The position numbers and the translations under genes are program-made. From positions 1-7,647 of the forward strand of contig JACRUB010000084.1 of the NCBI GenBank assembly GCA_014305015.1: 7,647 nucleotides of DNA. The letters are read 5' to 3'. This DNA comes from Vulcanimicrobiota bacterium (GTDB lineage: Bacteria; Vulcanimicrobiota; Vulcanimicrobiia; Vulcanimicrobiales; Vulcanimicrobiaceae). The notes under the pieces are model-generated. The model was not told the DNA's origin. It saw nothing but the letters and a program-made list of their open reading frames with translations, and did not search any database. Shown here piece by piece: positions 5,814-7,647 of the stretch (its first letter is position 1; every line of letters starts with the position of its first letter).

Positions 5814-6409
5814 ATGCCTCCAGCGACGTTCAGCGGCATATCAACATGTTTATCATCGTAGATGAGCGTCAGCACCCATGCGCCGCCCATCAAAAATCGA
5901 ACATCGCCTTGCCGCACGTGCGCATCTTTTGTCGGGTGCAGATCACTCTCGCTGTGATGGCTTGTTGTCCCCATCTGCATGCTGACGCGGACGGTTACAT
6001 GCTCGGGTGTGGCACCGGTAAAGCGAACCGTGATCTTGGCATGATCTTTCGGAGTGGAGGGATCAAGGGTGATAACCGGTGCACCGGATGTGCCGCCGTC
6101 AAGGTTTGAGAGGTACGCGACGACATCGTTGATCTGTGCGTCAGTAAATCCGAAGTCGGGCATCGGCGCGCGCGGGTGTTTTATGAAATCCGAGATTTGC
6201 CCAGGCGCAAGCTTGTGCTCGATTCCGAAAAGCTTTGGACCGAGTCCGCCCTGAAACTTTGCGCCGTGACAACCCATACAGCCGTTATGTGACACGAGCT
6301 TGGCACCCGCATTTGGATCAGCCGGAGGTGGCATATTGGCCGGGATTGCGCTCCCGCACAACGCAAGCACCCCACCGAAGAGGCCGACTGCTAAACCGCT
6401 ATACCTCAT
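5810..6409 (-). CDS. Secreted monoheme cytochrome c with C-terminal beta-sandwich domain
   Basis: This is a 199-residue exported electron carrier. Residues 1 to about 25 look like a signal peptide (hydrophobic GLAVGLFGGVLALCG, then AIPA). The LALC motif is a poor lipobox, so lipidation is doubtful. Residues 30-106 are a class-I cytochrome c domain with CMGCH (44-48) and likely axial Met in PRAPMPDFGF (M83). Residues about 111-195 are a beta-rich domain with MQMG (M144, M146), SHH (H151, H152), HPT (H158), H164 and MGGAW, similar to YtkA/FixH/CopC-like domains and possibly copper-binding. The whole mature protein is homologous to the C-terminal part of the 580-residue fusion protein. The ATG at 6409 lies 16 nt after the transporter stop, with only a weak AGAG-type Shine-Dalgarno. 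It is likely periplasmic, passing electrons between the membrane and the oxidase or barrel protein. Confidence 0.92.
   Translation of the reverse strand: MRYSGLAVGLFGGVLALCGSAIPANMPPPADPNAGAKLVSHNGCMGCHGAKFQGGLGPKLFGIEHKLAPGQISDFIKHPRAPMPDFGFTDAQINDVVAYLSNLDGGTSGAPVITLDPSTPKDHAKITVRFTGATPEHVTVRVSMQMGTTSHHSESDLHPTKDAHVRQGDVRFLMGGAWVLTLIYDDKHVDMPLNVAGGM
6092..6322 (-). repeat. Cytochrome c domain repeat, copy A
   Basis: This is the partner of 3782-4012: same orientation, same length, offset 2310 bp. It encodes the cytochrome c domain of the 199-residue protein. The substitutions are spread along the segment, so the duplication is old enough to have diverged at silent and non-silent sites yet the protein is strongly conserved. 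Confidence 0.85.
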
Positions 6410-6425
6410 GCTCTTTGTAATTCCC

Positions 6426-7541
6426 TCAAAACACCGTGAGCGCCTTGGCTTGCCCTTCGTCGACTTCCATCTCGCTCGGAGTGGGAGCCGGCGTGAAGTG
6501 CAGTTTCAAAACGCGCGCCATCGCCGCAACCGGTACCGCCAAGAACGTTCCCATAACACCGAAGAGCGCCGAGAAAACGAGGATAGCTACGATGATAACG
6601 AGCGGCGAGAGCAAGACGTTGTCTTTCATGATGCGCGGCAAGATGACGTTTCCATCGACTTGCTGGATCACGCCGAAGAGAACGGCAACGATGACCGCAT
6701 TCTCCCAGCCGTTCGTAATAAGCGCAAGCAAGACCGAGGGGATGAAGCCGATGATGGCTCCCAGAAACGGCACGAGATTGAGGAAGCCGGCCGCCACTCC
6801 GATCAGTAATGCATACGGCACGTGCAGCGCCCACAGCATCACACTCACCATGACGGCAAGAATGAGACCGTCAAGCACTTGCCCGCGCACGAACGCCCCG
6901 ATCACGCGGTTGAGATCCGCCAGAATTGCGATCGCTTTGGGACGCGCGCGATGCGGAATGAAGCCCAGGAACCCGCGCTTTACTTCGCCGGTATCAAAAA
7001 AGATGTACATTGCCATAATCGGCACGATGATGACCGAGAGAAACAACGAGAACAGTGAGAACACAACCGAGAGCGCTTGTTGGGCAACGGAGAGGCCATA
7101 GGTCGAAACGATTTTGTTGACTTCAGCCGGTAGGTTATCGATGTAGTTGCGCACATCCGCAGGAAGCTTTGAGAAGACCGGGTTCGTTGGATCCGCGACT
7201 TGGCGCTGCAAAGTGCTCAGCCGCACGGGCAGATCGACGACGAGTGTATGTGCCTGCGCCACGAGCGGCGGCACAACGACGATCACCACAAATGCAATGA
7301 CAATTGCGATGAACGCGTAGGTGAGTAAGATTGCCCAGATGAGCGGCATCTGCTTGCGGAAGAATCCCACGACCGGCAAAATCAGATACGTCACCAGGAT
7401 CGCCGACAAAATCACGATGCCGCCGCTGCCGAGCAGTTTGAGGAAATCAATTGCTGCCACGACGAGAACCAGCGCCAGCGTAAAGAGCGCGAGGATCTTC
7501 AGGGAGCGGGTTACCCCTGGTGCCGCTGCAGGTTCATTCAT
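6426..7541 (-). CDS. AI-2E/PerM family transporter (UPF0118)
   Basis: This is a polytopic inner-membrane protein of 371 residues, the normal size for the AI-2E transporter family (PF01594). Paired hydrophobic helices occur at about 13-32, 39-60 and 69-92. A soluble loop follows (about 95-160, QRQVADPTNP to VNKIVSTYG), then further helices from about 160 to 185 and 220 to 345. Family marks are AMYIFFDTGEVKRGF, FVRGQVLDGLI, NLVPFLGAIIGFIP and DGNVILPRIMKDNVLLSPL. Known members export varied substrates (AI-2, Na+/H+, others), so the family name does not fix the function. I chose the ATG at 7541; an in-frame TTG at 7571 has no Shine-Dalgarno and adds a polar N-terminus. Upstream of the ATG only a weak GGTG is seen. 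It is the first gene of the visible cluster, 16 nt before the cytochrome gene. A link to the redox module is only by position. Confidence 0.92.
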   Translation of the reverse strand: MNEPAAAPGVTRSLKILALFTLALVLVVAAIDFLKLLGSGGIVILSAILVTYLILPVVGFFRKQMPLIWAILLTYAFIAIVIAFVVIVVVPPLVAQAHTLVVDLPVRLSTLQRQVADPTNPVFSKLPADVRNYIDNLPAEVNKIVSTYGLSVAQQALSVVFSLFSLFLSVIIVPIMAMYIFFDTGEVKRGFLGFIPHRARPKAIAILADLNRVIGAFVRGQVLDGLILAVMVSVMLWALHVPYALLIGVAAGFLNLVPFLGAIIGFIPSVLLALITNGWENAVIVAVLFGVIQQVDGNVILPRIMKDNVLLSPLVIIVAILVFSALFGVMGTFLAVPVAAMARVLKLHFTPAPTPSEMEVDEGQAKALTVF

Positions 7542-7647
7542 GCGTGCACCGTTCGTGCCCTGATGAGCCAAAGCCCGTGCGTGACCGACAATGCATCTTT
7601 CAAAAAGAATCGTGCCGATTAGATCGTATTGACGGCCTCCTCAGTGC
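7542..7647. other. Upstream flank of the cluster, no clear promoter
   Basis: These 106 bases lie before the transporter ATG. On the minus strand, one frame entering at the window edge encodes TEEAVNTI and stops (TAA at 7621-7619), which could be the tail of a preceding co-directional gene, but eight codons are too few to call. I see no convincing -35/-10 pair and no hairpin-plus-T-run terminator. A short GCAC-GAACG-GTGC inverted repeat lies just before the ATG. The start of the transcript is therefore not located and may be outside the window. Confidence 0.3.

Noticed and set aside
3782..6322. Direct repeats as a mobile element or CRISPR-like signal
   Set aside because: There are only two diverged copies, each in frame and encoding the same cytochrome domain, with no terminal repeats, transposase or regular spacing.
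5810..6409. Lipoprotein assignment for the small cytochrome from its early LALC
   Set aside because: The residue before the Cys is Leu, not the Gly/Ala/Ser expected of a lipobox; an ordinary signal peptide fits as well.
6426..7541. Quorum-sensing role for the AI-2E family transporter
   Set aside because: The family is functionally mixed and no luxS or other signal gene is in the window, so the name is kept only as a family label.
7619..7647. Possible C-terminal tail (TEEAVNTI, then TAA) of a preceding minus-strand gene
   Set aside because: Only eight codons are inside the window; plausible but not enough to call a gene.

Overview
This window is a compact, co-directional gene cluster. All seven genes read on the minus strand, so transcription runs from high to low coordinates. 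In reading order they are: an AI-2E/PerM-type membrane transporter (7541-6426), a small secreted cytochrome c fused to a beta-sandwich domain (6409-5810), a four-helix membrane protein of unrecognised family (5813-5277), a large secreted protein with heme, barrel-like, heme and beta-sandwich modules (5233-3491), a Tat-exported multicopper oxidase (3494-2061), a PPK2-family polyphosphate kinase (2064-1210), and an ABC-F ATPase (1198 to beyond base 1). Three junctions are 4-nt stop/start overlaps (GTGA, ATGA, TTGA). The other gaps are 16, 43 and 11 nt, so one polycistronic unit is plausible. No tRNA, rRNA, CRISPR array or insertion sequence was seen, and no stretch over 300 bases lacks a gene.

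The organism is a moderately GC-rich bacterium that uses TTG and GTG starts freely. A predicted outer-membrane barrel suggests a diderm cell envelope. The style would fit an environmental lineage such as Candidatus Eremiobacterota or an acidobacterium-like group. This is a guess from impression, since no phylogenetic marker is present.

The core of interest is 2061-6409, a cell-envelope redox module. Two products carry nearly the same c-type cytochrome domain (61 of 77 residues identical by my alignment). In both, it is followed by the same Met/His-bearing beta-sandwich domain, resembling YtkA/FixH/CopC-type folds. In the larger protein this pair sits at the end of a beta-barrel-like region that itself begins with a separate CxxCH heme site. 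Next to it are a complete multicopper oxidase and a small His-bearing membrane protein. The gene set parallels copABCD copper-handling operons (oxidase, outer-membrane barrel, copper-binding beta-sandwich, membrane protein) but adds hemes. It also parallels Cyc2-like cytochrome-barrel fusions used to oxidise extracellular Fe(II). I infer a metal-oxidation, copper-handling or extracellular electron-transfer system; the sequence does not say which metal or direction. PPK2 and ABC-F, encoded downstream, look like cytoplasmic passengers or stress and translation partners.
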